A program made the position numbers and the translations under genes. From the NCBI GenBank assembly GCA_934351835.1, contig CAKRJP010000004.1:1-64000 (forward strand): DNA of 64,000 nt, given 5' to 3'. Each line of letters starts with the position of its first letter. Position 1 is the first letter of the stretch. This stretch comes from an uncultured Lachnospiraceae bacterium (GTDB taxonomy: Bacteria > Bacillota > Clostridia > Lachnospirales > Lachnospiraceae). Below the pieces are notes generated by a model. The model was not told the origin of the DNA. It ran no database searches and saw only the letters and a list, made by a program, of their open reading frames with translations. Positions 34,118 to 44,035 of this stretch are shown piece by piece.

Positions 34118-35740
34118 ATGAAGAGTAATAAAAAGTATTGGAAGATTATTTTTTTCATCATGTGTATAGGTGCAATTCTGAGAATAGTTTGCTGTTTTTG
34201 GGGACGTCCATACTATCAGTTACATCCGGATGAGGGAACAATTGTAAATAATGCTATAGATATGCTTTCCAGGCATTCGTGGGAGGCGTATGTATATAAC
34301 AGACCGGATCAGTTTGAAATCAAATGTTGCGCTTTAATATTTCAAATAGGTTCTTATTTGCGATATCATATCCCGGCATATGAGGCGTTTGCTGCGCATC
34401 AGGGATATTTCTATGTATTGGCAAGATTATATACTGCTTTTTGGGGAATTATGTTAATTCCTTTGAGTGCTTTACTGGCGGGAGAAATCTATAAAAAAGA
34501 CGATGTAAATGTAGGTTGGATTCAAGTTTTTACAGCTGGAATTTTTGCATTTTCATATATTTTTATTCAACATTCCGGTTATGCTACTCCGGATGTAACT
34601 TTGACCTTTTTTGTTGTAGCAATTGCATACTGTTCAACCAGGTATATAAAAACTGGCGCAAATAAAGATGTTTATTTTCTTGCGGCATTAACGGGAATAG
34701 CAACAACAATAAAATATCCGGCGATTATTATGGCCGGGTATATAGCTCTTATCGTAGTTTATAAAAAAATACAAGAAAAGAAATTCCTGGAAATTATTCA
34801 AATAGGAGTAGTTTGTCTGTTGATTGCTTTAGCAACAATGTGGGTTATAGCTCCAAATTTATTTACAGATTTCGGAAGTGTTGTTGATACTTTTCGATTT
34901 GAAGCAAGAAGTACTCACCTGGGAGCTGACAGACTGGGATTTTTTGGCAATATGCGTTTCTATTTTGAACAAATATGCGAATCTATGGGAAGTATAAGCC
35001 TGATTACTTTTTGTGTGGGTATTATCCAGATATTCAGATTAAGAAAAAAAGAATATATGCCACTTTTATGCAGTGCTCTTTACTGGATATTTCTTAGTGT
35101 TATGAAGTTACATTGGCAAAGATGGGGAGTGCCTATGTATGTTGCTTATGTGATTATTTCTGTTGCCGGATTTTTCTGGATGATAGAAATTTGTAAAACA
35201 AAAATAAAGGAAAGAAAAAAGGTATTATTTGCAAAAAGTGTAGTTTATTGTCTGGGAGGAATATCTGTCATAAGTATATGTATGTCCGGAATTGGAATGG
35301 CTGTATGGAGCTCAAAACAGGATGCAAGAATCCCAGGAATCGAATTGTGTCAAAAGAACAATGTAACTGTTGATAATAGTATTGCAGAAGGGTATACACC
35401 GTTGTCGGTGAAATCTGAAAAGTCGGGTGTAGAAGAGTTTGAATTGACCTCTGATGGTATAAGAGCAAAAGATGGACAAAAAGAGTATTTTGTTATGACA
35501 ACGAATTTCTTGGAACGGTATCAAGAAGAGCCGAAACGATATAAAAATGAAATAGAAATTTATAAAAGGATTGAGAAAAATTACACTCCGGTTTTTAAAA
35601 TAAAAGGATGGAAGTTCCAATCAAATATAAATGAATTTATTAATATAAAAGATCAAATAGAAAACATATCAAATACGCATAAATATACAGGGTGTTCTAT
35701 TTATGTATATGATTTGAAAGAAAGCGGGGAAAAGAGATAA
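34118..35740 (+). CDS. GT39/PMT-like membrane glycosyltransferase
   Basis: A GT-C fold transferase, 540 aa with about ten to twelve helices. The first external loop has YQLHPDEGT, the Asp-Glu pair that serves as catalytic centre in GT39/GT83 enzymes using polyprenyl-phosphate sugars. A soluble C-terminal region follows from about residue 400. It would transfer a sugar from undecaprenyl phosphate to a polymer on the outer face. It overlaps by one base the gene for a GtrB-like enzyme that would make that donor. First gene of the locus. Confidence 0.8.
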   Translation: MKSNKKYWKIIFFIMCIGAILRIVCCFWGRPYYQLHPDEGTIVNNAIDMLSRHSWEAYVYNRPDQFEIKCCALIFQIGSYLRYHIPAYEAFAAHQGYFYVLARLYTAFWGIMLIPLSALLAGEIYKKDDVNVGWIQVFTAGIFAFSYIFIQHSGYATPDVTLTFFVVAIAYCSTRYIKTGANKDVYFLAALTGIATTIKYPAIIMAGYIALIVVYKKIQEKKFLEIIQIGVVCLLIALATMWVIAPNLFTDFGSVVDTFRFEARSTHLGADRLGFFGNMRFYFEQICESMGSISLITFCVGIIQIFRLRKKEYMPLLCSALYWIFLSVMKLHWQRWGVPMYVAYVIISVAGFFWMIEICKTKIKERKKVLFAKSVVYCLGGISVISICMSGIGMAVWSSKQDARIPGIELCQKNNVTVDNSIAEGYTPLSVKSEKSGVEEFELTSDGIRAKDGQKEYFVMTTNFLERYQEEPKRYKNEIEIYKRIEKNYTPVFKIKGWKFQSNINEFINIKDQIENISNTHKYTGCSIYVYDLKESGEKR

Positions 35741-36687
35741 TGATACCTAGTTTATACATAGTTATACCATGTTATAATGAGCAAGAAGTATTACCTGTTA
35801 CAGCACCGGAGTTCGCAGAACAAGTGAAAAAGATGCAAGAAAAAGGACTGGTATCTGAAAAAAGTAAAATATTATTTGTCGATGACGGAAGTAAAGACAA
35901 TACCTGGAAAATTATAAAAGAATTATCGGAATCAAATAATGTATTTTGTGGAATTAAACAGAGTAGAAACAGAGGACATCAGAACGCAGTTCTTGCAGGT
36001 CTTATGGAGTCAAAGGATAAATGTGATATTACAATTTCCATAGATTGTGATGGACAAGATGATATAAGTGCAATGGAGTCTATGGTAAAAGAGTATCTTG
36101 ATGGATGCGAAGTCGTATATGGAGTGCGTAGCAGTAGAAAGACAGATACGTTTTTTAAACGATTTACAGCAGAATCTTTTTATAAATTTTTGAGTTTTAT
36201 GGGAGCGGAGGTTGTATATAATCATGCAGATTACCGACTGATTTCTTCCAGAGTATTGCAGGAGTTTGCAGATTTTAAGGAAGTGAACCTTTTCCTTCGA
36301 GGAATGGTGCCACTGGTAGGATTCGAAAGCGGAACGGTATATTATGAACGTCATGAGAGAATTGCAGGAGAAAGTCATTATCCATTAAAAAAGATGCTTG
36401 CACTTGCATTTGATGGAATTACCAGTTCGAGTGTAAAGCCGTTAAGAATGATAACAATGATGGGGACGGGAATCTCTATACTCAGTGTGATCAGTATAAT
36501 TTGGGTAATTATTTCTTACTTTGCCGGAAGAACAGTTGCGGGATGGTCTAGTATTGTATGTATCATGTGTTTCCTGAGCGGAGTACAGCTTGTGGCTCTT
36601 GGCGTGATTGGAGAGTATATTGGAAAAATCTATATGGAAGTGAAACACAGACCGAGATATATTATTAGTGAAAAAGCGGGAATGTAA
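35740..36687 (+). CDS. GtrB/DPM1-like polyprenyl-phosphate glycosyltransferase
   Basis: A GT2 enzyme of 315 aa that would load a sugar from a nucleotide donor onto undecaprenyl phosphate. The GT-A domain shows IPCYNE (residues 7-12), FVDDGSKDNT, and IDCDGQDD as the metal-binding DxD region; YERHERIAGESHYPLKKM is the family's acceptor-side signature. Two C-terminal helices (about 235-260 and 267-290) anchor it. It overlaps the GT39 gene, forming a donor-maker plus transferase pair. The identity of the sugar is not visible. Confidence 0.88.
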   Translation: MIPSLYIVIPCYNEQEVLPVTAPEFAEQVKKMQEKGLVSEKSKILFVDDGSKDNTWKIIKELSESNNVFCGIKQSRNRGHQNAVLAGLMESKDKCDITISIDCDGQDDISAMESMVKEYLDGCEVVYGVRSSRKTDTFFKRFTAESFYKFLSFMGAEVVYNHADYRLISSRVLQEFADFKEVNLFLRGMVPLVGFESGTVYYERHERIAGESHYPLKKMLALAFDGITSSSVKPLRMITMMGTGISILSVISIIWVIISYFAGRTVAGWSSIVCIMCFLSGVQLVALGVIGEYIGKIYMEVKHRPRYIISEKAGM

Positions 36688-36768
36688 TTAATTAAGGATT
36701 ATCGTCTTGATTATAGAGAAAATAGAGTAGAAGTGATTTTACAGGGCATTGTGTAAAAGGTGCTATAG

Positions 36769-36797
36769 TTGCTAGAAATATAAAAGAGTGATATAAT
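36769..36797 (+). promoter_or_regulatory. Predicted internal promoter before the flippase gene
   Basis: TTGCTA (36769-36774) and TATAAT (36792-36797) are separated by 17 bp in a 134-bp gap. The -35 box lies inside CTATAGTTGC (36763-36772), a decamer also present at the second internal promoter near 52161. Confidence 0.6.
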
Positions 36798-36821
36798 ATT
36801 GTATATTAGTGAGAAAATTAT

Positions 36822-38285
36822 ATGAGTAATAATAAAAGTGAAAAAAAGGAAAAATCAGTTGCTGTAAATCTTGTGGCAAATGGAATTAAGACATTGATGA
36901 GTGTGTTATTTCCACTCATAACATTTCCCTATGCTTCAAGAATATTAGGCGCTGAGGGAATTGGAAAAGTTAATTATGCGAATTCTATTATTTCTTACTT
37001 CTCTTTAGTGGCAGCCCTAGGGATAAGTACGTATGCTATACGAGAAGGAGCAAGAATCAGAAATAATAGAAAAGAATTTAATAAATTTGCAAAAGAGATG
37101 TTGAGAATCAATATGGTAACAGCAGTAGTTACTTATATTGGATTTTGTGTTTTTTTATGTCTTCCGATACTTAAGTCTTATAAAACTTTGTTAGTAGTAT
37201 TTAGTCTGGGAATTTGGTTCACTACCATAGGAATGGAATGGCTGTTTGTTATTCAGGAAGAGTATGAGTACATTACTAAGAGAGCTGTTCTGTTTCAGTT
37301 TGTTTCGCTGATTCTATTATTTGCGTTAGTCAGAAGCAGAGAAGACTATGTATGGTATGCTGCATTGACTGTGATTTCATCAGGTGGATCAGCAATTCTT
37401 AACTTATGGCATTCAAGAAAATTAGTGGATTGGCGTCAGAAATGTCAGTATAATTATCGGCAACATATTAAACCGATTTTATTGATATTTGGGACAAGTG
37501 TTGCTTCCAATATATATATGACGATGGATACAACTATGATTGGTGCTTTACAGGGAGATGCGGCAACCGGAATTTATACGGCAGCATCGAAAATAAATCT
37601 GGTTATCAGTACATTGATCGGAACGATATCATCAACGATATTACCACGTGTATCCTATTATATTGGAAATGATCTGCATGAAAAATATAGAGAACTGATG
37701 AAAACATCGGCTAATATTTTGTTCCTGATATCAATGCCGGCAGTCATTGGAATGATCTGTACCAGTGACCTACTGATTCTACTGTTTAGTGGAAAGGAAT
37801 TCATTGCCGGAAGTCTTGCCGCGAAGATCCTTTCAGTCAGAGTATTGGTTGGAGCGATTAATAGAATTTTGGCTTACCAGATCTGTATACCTTATAAAAA
37901 AGAAAAAGATGTATTGGTATCGACGATAGCAGGGGCAGTGTTCAATTTGATTGCGAATACATTGCTGATACCATTGTGGGGAACAACAGGAGCGTCTATC
38001 GCAACTTTATGTTCAGAGATTGTAGTTTTTATTGTTTTGACCATGTATTCAAAGAAATTTTTTGATACCAGAATCTTGTATGACAGATTACCGGTTTACT
38101 TCTTAGCGACAGTTTGGTTCTTTGCAGTAAGATATGTGGTAAATATATTTGCAGTGGGAATTATTATGAAGTTATTGATAACAGTAGCTATTTGTGGTGC
38201 GGGCTATTTCGCGGTTTTATTAGTTATAAAAGATAAATTTATTGTGGACATAATGCAAATAATAAAAGAAAGAGTATCGAAATGA
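36822..38285 (+). CDS. Wzx-type lipid-linked oligosaccharide flippase
   Basis: A MOP/MATE-superfamily membrane protein, 487 aa with about 12-14 helices. The N-terminus NLVANGIKTLMSVLFPLITFPYASRILG is typical of Wzx/RfbX flippases. It would flip undecaprenyl-linked glycans to the outer face. No Wzy-type polymerase was recognised in the locus, and an ABC exporter is present too, so it may serve lipid-linked side-chain units. The ribosome site is weak (GTGAGAAAA). Confidence 0.85.
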   Translation: MSNNKSEKKEKSVAVNLVANGIKTLMSVLFPLITFPYASRILGAEGIGKVNYANSIISYFSLVAALGISTYAIREGARIRNNRKEFNKFAKEMLRINMVTAVVTYIGFCVFLCLPILKSYKTLLVVFSLGIWFTTIGMEWLFVIQEEYEYITKRAVLFQFVSLILLFALVRSREDYVWYAALTVISSGGSAILNLWHSRKLVDWRQKCQYNYRQHIKPILLIFGTSVASNIYMTMDTTMIGALQGDAATGIYTAASKINLVISTLIGTISSTILPRVSYYIGNDLHEKYRELMKTSANILFLISMPAVIGMICTSDLLILLFSGKEFIAGSLAAKILSVRVLVGAINRILAYQICIPYKKEKDVLVSTIAGAVFNLIANTLLIPLWGTTGASIATLCSEIVVFIVLTMYSKKFFDTRILYDRLPVYFLATVWFFAVRYVVNIFAVGIIMKLLITVAICGAGYFAVLLVIKDKFIVDIMQIIKERVSK

Positions 38286-38325
38286 TGCTTTAGAGTCATT
38301 TGAATTAAAAAAGAGGAGCGATAGT

Positions 38326-39231
38326 ATGGAGCATAGTATAGGTTTTATTGTTCTTCATTATAATGCGATAAAAGAAACGATAGATTGTGTAGAATCCATT
38401 AAAAAAAGAATAGACACAGACAAGTGTTATATTGTTGTTGTAGATAATGCTTCACCGAATCATACTGGAGAAGAATTGGAGAGAAAATATCACACAGACG
38501 ATAAAGTGGTTGTGCTCAAATTAACATCTAATCTTGGTTTTGCAAAGGGAAATAATGAGGGTTATCGATATGCAGTTGAAAATTTAAAGTGTGATTTTAT
38601 ATGTGCATTGAATAATGATACATTGTTGATGCAAGATGATTTTTTTTCTGTGATTCAAAAAGAATATAAAAAAAGTCAATTTGGAATTTTAGGACCAAAG
38701 ATATTGTTGAATGAGGGAAAAGTTCAACCAGTTTATTATCATTTCCCGAATGTCGAGTATTTTGAGGAAGAGCTTGCAATTCATAAAAAGGATTATTGGT
38801 TAATGAGATACAGATTGAATTATATAGTTGTTCCTTGCAAGCTTATCAGAAATTATTTATATAAAAAAATAGGGAAACAAAAGGAATCTAGATCACGTCA
38901 TATTCAATCTTTAAAATATGTGGATAAAAGAATGGAGAATGTGGTACTACATGGTTGCTGCCTTGTATTTTCTCCTTTGTATCTAGCTGAATATGAGGAA
39001 GGATTTCATCCGGATACCTTTTTATATAAGGAAGAAGAACTATTATATCTAAGATGTAAGCGAAAAAAATTAAAAACAGTATATAATCCTGAACTAAAGA
39101 TTCGTCATTTGGAAGATGTGTCTACAAATTCAACGACGATGAGAAGAAGGAAGAAAATAATGTTTTGGCTTCGGAATCAAATTGATTCATTAGAAATTCT
39201 GATTAGAGAATTAAAAAAAGAACAGAAATAG
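38326..39231 (+). CDS. GT2 glycosyltransferase (rhamnosyltransferase-like)
   Basis: A cytoplasmic GT-A transferase of 301 aa. GFIVLHYN begins the Rossmann half, VVDNASPN is the nucleotide-binding loop, NLGFAKGNNEG and ALNNDT (metal-binding NND in place of DxD) follow: the pattern of WbbL/rhamnosyltransferase-type GT2 proteins. The second half ends in a basic helical segment with no membrane helix. The donor may be dTDP-rhamnose, which is an inference from family only. AGAGGAG precedes the start. Confidence 0.82.
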   Translation: MEHSIGFIVLHYNAIKETIDCVESIKKRIDTDKCYIVVVDNASPNHTGEELERKYHTDDKVVVLKLTSNLGFAKGNNEGYRYAVENLKCDFICALNNDTLLMQDDFFSVIQKEYKKSQFGILGPKILLNEGKVQPVYYHFPNVEYFEEELAIHKKDYWLMRYRLNYIVVPCKLIRNYLYKKIGKQKESRSRHIQSLKYVDKRMENVVLHGCCLVFSPLYLAEYEEGFHPDTFLYKEEELLYLRCKRKKLKTVYNPELKIRHLEDVSTNSTTMRRRKKIMFWLRNQIDSLEILIRELKKEQK

Positions 39232-39241
39232 GGAAAATATT

Positions 39242-40135
39242 ATGGAATTAGTATCAGTAGTTATACCGGCATATAACAGGGAAAGTACAATAAAAGAAGC
39301 TGTAGAGAGTGTTTTGGAACAGACATATACAAACCTTGAAGTGTTAATTGTAGATGATTGTTCAACTGACAGAACTGTAGAAATTGTAGAAAGTATTCCG
39401 GATGAGAGAGTAAAAATAATTCGGTGTAAGGAAAATGGAGGGGCTTGTAGAGCAAGAAATATAGGAATAGAAAATGCAAAGGGAGAATATATAGCTTTTC
39501 ATGATAGTGATGATATATGGCATGCTGATAAGCTGGAAAAATCAATGTATTATTTAAAAAAGGAAAATGTAGACTTTGTTTTTTCGGCATTAAATCGAAA
39601 AGAAATGAAATCAGGAAAAGAGGAAATATTACCATCGTATAACTTGAATATGGAGAAAGATAAGCTTGGCAAGCTTTTAGCATTTAATTGTGTAAGCACA
39701 CAAACAATATTAGTAAAAAGAGAAGTGTGTGAAAAGTGCAAGTTTGATATTGCTCTTCCAAGATTTCAAGATTGGGATTTCGCAATTCAAATTTTAAAAA
39801 GTGGATTTTCAGTGTATTATATCGATGAACCCTTGGTTGAGTGTTTTGTTTTAAATGACAGTATCACTTCGAACGGTGAAAAAGGGAAAAAAGCACTTTG
39901 TATTTTTGATAAAAAATATAAAAATGACTATATTATAAATAAAGAATCCGGGAAAGAATTTTATTTTCGAGCAGCTGTTATGATGGAAAAGATGGGGTAT
40001 AATGGAAAAAAATATTTCCGAAAAGCATATGCAGCAGAAAAAGGATTAGGAATGTATATTAGATATTTAATGTCCGCAATAAGAATTTACAGACCGATTA
40101 ATAAGATATTTGATAGAATAATTAATGGTATTTAA
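39242..40135 (+). CDS. GT2 glycosyltransferase
   Basis: A 297-aa family 2 transferase with IPAYNRESTIKEAVESVL at the start, VDDCSTDRT, a glycine-rich ENGGACRARNIGIENAKG and the metal site FHDSDDIW. The C-terminal third is unassigned and highly basic. Specificity is unknown. It starts 10 bp after the previous gene; all neighbours run the same way. Confidence 0.85.
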   Translation: MELVSVVIPAYNRESTIKEAVESVLEQTYTNLEVLIVDDCSTDRTVEIVESIPDERVKIIRCKENGGACRARNIGIENAKGEYIAFHDSDDIWHADKLEKSMYYLKKENVDFVFSALNRKEMKSGKEEILPSYNLNMEKDKLGKLLAFNCVSTQTILVKREVCEKCKFDIALPRFQDWDFAIQILKSGFSVYYIDEPLVECFVLNDSITSNGEKGKKALCIFDKKYKNDYIINKESGKEFYFRAAVMMEKMGYNGKKYFRKAYAAEKGLGMYIRYLMSAIRIYRPINKIFDRIINGI

Positions 40136-40154
40136 ATAGTTACGGGAGAAAATT

Positions 40155-41195
40155 ATGGTAAAAGTAAGCATTATTATGCCAGTTTATAATTCAGAAAAAT
40201 TTTTGAAAAAGGCAGTGGATAGTGTTTTGAATCAAAAATTCGAAGACTTTGAACTGATATTGGTTGATGATGGAAGTCCGGATGCCAGTGGAAGTATTTG
40301 TGATGAATATGCAAAGAAGAACAGTAAAGTAAAAGTAATACATAAAGCTAATGGAGGAATCTGCTCTGCACGGAATGCGGGATTGGATATTGCTCAAGGA
40401 GAGTATATTGGTTTTTGCGATAACGATGATTTATTTCTCGCAGATTTAATACAGGATAATTATTTTCTTGCAAAACAACATGATGTTGATTTAATGCGCT
40501 ATGCTAAAATTAAACGGATAGAAAAAGATGATGGTCGTATATGGGAGATTCATGCAAAAATACAGGATATGTTTATTGAAAAAAAACAATTTCCTGAATA
40601 TTATCAAAATATAAGACGCGAAGATACAGTTTGGACAGCATTTTATCGTAGAAGTATTATTGAAGAATTTCACATTAGATTTGATGAACAATTTAAATAT
40701 GGGTCTGAAGATTTGAATTTCAACCTACAATTTCTTTTACATTGTGAACGATTGGGATTTAATTCCAGGGAATATTATTCGTGGACTCAGCGAGAAATCC
40801 ATAGTACGTCCAGAAAATTTCACAGAGATTATTTGAAAAAGAATAAAATTAATATGGATTTAGAATATAAATTTATGGATGAAAGTTGTTCTAATAAGGT
40901 TGATAATATTATGAAGAATGTGTTTCTGATAAATTTATACGTATATCCATTGGTTGATTATATGTCAATAAAGTCATGTGATATGTCTATGAATGAAAAG
41001 GTTAATTATATGAAAAAATTAAGACAACACGCACTTTTTGATCGGAAAATTTCAAAAGATACATTGAAAAAGGTGAAGAAAAGTAATTACAGAGTATATC
41101 TCACGATGAAATTGTTTTATGAAGAAAAATTTAAGCTACTTATATTTATTTTGAATAAAGGAACAGATTTTTTAGCGAAATTTCGTTTTAAATAA
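40155..41195 (+). CDS. GT2 glycosyltransferase (EpsJ/CpsJ-like)
   Basis: A 346-aa family 2 transferase. MPVYNSEKFLKKAVDSVLNQ, VDDGSPDASGSICDEYA and FCDNDDLFL (DxD region) are the classical motifs; the segment GSEDLNFNLQFL corresponds to the catalytic base loop (ED). The C-terminal region of about 120 residues is helical and basic. Specificity is not predictable. GGGAG precedes the start. Confidence 0.85.
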   Translation: MVKVSIIMPVYNSEKFLKKAVDSVLNQKFEDFELILVDDGSPDASGSICDEYAKKNSKVKVIHKANGGICSARNAGLDIAQGEYIGFCDNDDLFLADLIQDNYFLAKQHDVDLMRYAKIKRIEKDDGRIWEIHAKIQDMFIEKKQFPEYYQNIRREDTVWTAFYRRSIIEEFHIRFDEQFKYGSEDLNFNLQFLLHCERLGFNSREYYSWTQREIHSTSRKFHRDYLKKNKINMDLEYKFMDESCSNKVDNIMKNVFLINLYVYPLVDYMSIKSCDMSMNEKVNYMKKLRQHALFDRKISKDTLKKVKKSNYRVYLTMKLFYEEKFKLLIFILNKGTDFLAKFRFK

Positions 41196-41214
41196 GATAA
41201 AGTTGGAGTTGAAT

Positions 41215-42072
41215 ATGTACGGAGAATATGAACCACAAATTTTAGAAAAATTACATAGTGTGGAATTATCAATGTTGAAAGATTTTATGAAACTATGTGA
41301 TGATAATAATATAGAATATTTTGCTATATCAGGAACGGCTATAGGAGCTGTCAGGCATCAAGGGTTTATTCCATGGGATGATGATATTGATGTGGCACTT
41401 TTGCGTAAGGATTATGAACGCTTTGTGAAAGCGATGAAGAATAATAAAGAATTCTGCGAAAAATATGATTTGTGGGGACCTGATCAGCCACATAAATATT
41501 ATAATCTTCAGCCGACATTGATGTTAAAAAATACAGTGTTTGTAAATGAAAATGCTTATGCAGGAAAATACAGGCCAGGAATTTTAATGGATATTTTTAT
41601 TTATGACAATATCCCGGAAGATAAGAAAAAGGCTGATTTGATCATTAAAAAGTGTAGACGCTATAAGATTCTTTATATCGTTCGAAATGTGAATCACTTT
41701 AAACTACTTAAAGGAAAGGAACCAGTACAGAAGATAAAAAATATAATTTGTGGATTTTTAAGGATACTATTAAAAATGTTCCCAAAGAGTGATGAAATCT
41801 TGTTTAGAAGATTTATGATGTATGCAACTATGTACAAAAATCAGACTGATAAATACACGTGTTTATTTGATCCTGGATCTGCAATTATGGATATTCATAA
41901 AAGCAAGTCTTATCCGACTGTTAAATTGCCATTTGAAGGTACTGAGATTCGATTGGTTAAGAATTATGATGAACAATTAAGACAGCATATGGGAAATTAT
42001 ATGGTGGTTCCACCGGTTGAAAAGAGAACAAATCATTGCCCTGTAGAATTAGACTTTGGAGATAACGCATGA
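41215..42072 (+). CDS. LicD-family phosphotransferase (first copy)
   Basis: LicD enzymes of the nucleotidyltransferase fold move a phospho-alcohol (phosphocholine in pneumococcus) from a CDP carrier to a sugar. The 285-aa protein shows [22 protein letters not shown]..., here split as SGTAIGAVRH and [13 protein letters not shown] near residues 43-65, holding the acidic metal triad. A TTG at 41203 is in frame, but GGAG at 41205-41208 fits the ATG at 41215. It overlaps the second licD copy by 4 bp. Substrate is probably one of the CDP compounds made by the genes downstream. Confidence 0.88.
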   Translation: MYGEYEPQILEKLHSVELSMLKDFMKLCDDNNIEYFAISGTAIGAVRHQGFIPWDDDIDVALLRKDYERFVKAMKNNKEFCEKYDLWGPDQPHKYYNLQPTLMLKNTVFVNENAYAGKYRPGILMDIFIYDNIPEDKKKADLIIKKCRRYKILYIVRNVNHFKLLKGKEPVQKIKNIICGFLRILLKMFPKSDEILFRRFMMYATMYKNQTDKYTCLFDPGSAIMDIHKSKSYPTVKLPFEGTEIRLVKNYDEQLRQHMGNYMVVPPVEKRTNHCPVELDFGDNA

Positions 42073-42938
42073 AAAAGAAAAAGCAATATAAAGAATATGA
42101 TGATATTACATTAAAAAAAATTCAAAATGTAGAATTAGAGATACTGAAAGACTTTATGGATATCTGTGATAGACATGAATTGGATTATTTTGGTATTGCA
42201 GGTACCGGCATAGGTGCGCTAAGACATCAGGGATTTATTCCATGGGATGATGATATTGATGTTGCTATGCCTCGGGAAGATTTTGAAAAGCTATTGCGAT
42301 TAGTTGAAAAAGAGATGGGAGATAAGTATTTGATTATGAATACGGAACGTTATCCTAATTATCCTCTTATGACAACTCGTATGACAATGAGAGGTACAAG
42401 TTTTAAAGAAGAAGCATTGAAAGATATAGATGCTCCGTTAGGAATATTCTTAGATTTGTATCCGTTGGATAAAGTAAGCGATAATCCGAAAGAAACAAGA
42501 AAACAGGCAAGAGATGCATGGTTTTGGAGCAAAATTTTGATTCTTCGCAGTATCCCGTTCCCGATGTTGGGATTTTCTGGATGGAAAGCCAAGGTTATAC
42601 ATGCGGTCTGTGGATTGGCTCATCTGTTTTTGAAAGTTTGTCATGTACCTAAGATATGGATCTATAAAAAAGCTTATGAAGCAGAAACTAGAAGTAATCA
42701 TTATGCAAAAACTAAAAATCTGAATTTCTTTTGTGATACAACTCCATATATGAATTTGTATGCAGTGAAAGATATCTATCCGTTGAGAAAACTACCGTTT
42801 GAAGATACAAAGCTGAATTTTCCTCATAATTTGCATAACAATCTAACAGGAATGTATGGAGATTATATGCAATTACCACCGGAGGAAAAGCGAAAGAATC
42901 ATTATCCATATGAATTGAAATTTTTTAAGGAGAATTAA
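42069..42938 (+). CDS. LicD-family phosphotransferase (second copy)
   Basis: Paralogue of the preceding protein, 289 aa, with [12 protein letters not shown] and [13 protein letters not shown] in the same positions and a matching C-terminal end ([11 protein letters not shown] against PPVEKRTNHCP). The DNA around the acidic motif is almost identical in both genes, so this is a tandem duplication that has since diverged elsewhere. It starts ATGA, overlapping the first copy. The pair may put the same group on different sugars, or different groups. Confidence 0.88.
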   Translation: MKKKKQYKEYDDITLKKIQNVELEILKDFMDICDRHELDYFGIAGTGIGALRHQGFIPWDDDIDVAMPREDFEKLLRLVEKEMGDKYLIMNTERYPNYPLMTTRMTMRGTSFKEEALKDIDAPLGIFLDLYPLDKVSDNPKETRKQARDAWFWSKILILRSIPFPMLGFSGWKAKVIHAVCGLAHLFLKVCHVPKIWIYKKAYEAETRSNHYAKTKNLNFFCDTTPYMNLYAVKDIYPLRKLPFEDTKLNFPHNLHNNLTGMYGDYMQLPPEEKRKNHYPYELKFFKEN

Positions 42939-42939
42939 A

Positions 42940-44013
42940 ATGATTAATTTTACAGTAGGACCAGTTCAGTCCAGTGATGAAGTGAGAAAAATAGGACAGG
43001 AACAAGTGCCATATTTTAGAACAACTGAATTTTCAGAGGTTATGTTTGAAAATGAGCGTTTAATGATTGAATTTGCTAAAGCAGATGAGAAGGCAAGAAC
43101 TGTTTTTATTACAGGATCTGGGACGGCGTCTATGGAAGCAGTAATTATGAATACATTAACAACGAAAGATAATGTACTGATTGTGAACGGAGGTAGTTTT
43201 GGTCAGCGATTTGTGGATTTGTGTGAAATTTATGAGATTCCATATTCGCAGATTAAGTTGGAAACAGGAAAGCCTTTAACAGAGGAAATGCTGGAACCGT
43301 ATGATGATAAAGATTATACAGCGTTTGTAGTAAATGTACATGAGACATCTACAGGAGTTCATTATGATATGGATCTTATTAGTAAATTCTGCAAAAAAAA
43401 TCATCTATTTTTGATTGTAGATGCTATAAGTTCGTTTTTAGCTGATGAGTTTAATATGAAAGCTTGGGATGTTGATGTGATGATTACTGGCTCTCAGAAG
43501 GCACTGGCATGTCCTCCGGGAATTTCGGTTATTGTGTTGTCGGAGTGTGCAATTAAGAGAGTGGAAAAAAACAATCCAAAATGCATGTATTTGAATTTGA
43601 AATCAGCATTGAAAAATGGAGAAAGAGGGCAGACTCCGTTTACACCGGCAGTTGGTATTTTGCGACAGATTAATGTGCGTTTGAAAGAGATAAAGGCTGC
43701 GGGAGGCGTGGAAAGCGAGACAGAAAAGATTGCTGCAATTGCGAATGATTTTAGAAAGAAGATAGCCGATTTACCGTTTGAAATTGTATCAGAGAGTCTG
43801 TCGAATGCGGTCACTCCGTTACATCCATTGAATGCGTCTGCAAATGAGATATTCCTTACATTAAAAGACGAGTATGGAATATGGGTTTGTCCGAATGGTG
43901 GAGAGTTAAAAGATAAAATTTTTAGAGTTGGTCATATTGGAGATTTGTCTGTAAATGACAATGATGAACTTATTAGAGCATTGAAAGATATGCAAAAGAG
44001 AGGTTTAATCTAA
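42940..44013 (+). CDS. Class V aminotransferase (AEP transaminase/AGAT-like)
   Basis: A PLP-dependent fold type I enzyme, 357 aa. It begins [12 protein letters not shown], has [10 protein letters not shown] (phosphate-binding), [15 protein letters not shown] with the pyridine-contacting Asp, and [11 protein letters not shown] with the Schiff-base Lys187. This is the alanine-glyoxylate/2-aminoethylphosphonate transaminase branch. Embedded between licD and a cytidylyltransferase fusion, it probably aminates a small phospho-aldehyde or keto precursor that is then CDP-activated. No PEP mutase gene is present, so 2-aminoethylphosphonate itself is only one option. Confidence 0.82.
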   Translation: MINFTVGPVQSSDEVRKIGQEQVPYFRTTEFSEVMFENERLMIEFAKADEKARTVFITGSGTASMEAVIMNTLTTKDNVLIVNGGSFGQRFVDLCEIYEIPYSQIKLETGKPLTEEMLEPYDDKDYTAFVVNVHETSTGVHYDMDLISKFCKKNHLFLIVDAISSFLADEFNMKAWDVDVMITGSQKALACPPGISVIVLSECAIKRVEKNNPKCMYLNLKSALKNGERGQTPFTPAVGILRQINVRLKEIKAAGGVESETEKIAAIANDFRKKIADLPFEIVSESLSNAVTPLHPLNASANEIFLTLKDEYGIWVCPNGGELKDKIFRVGHIGDLSVNDNDELIRALKDMQKRGLI

Positions 44014-44035
44014 TTCTTTTCAGAGGAGGATTGTA

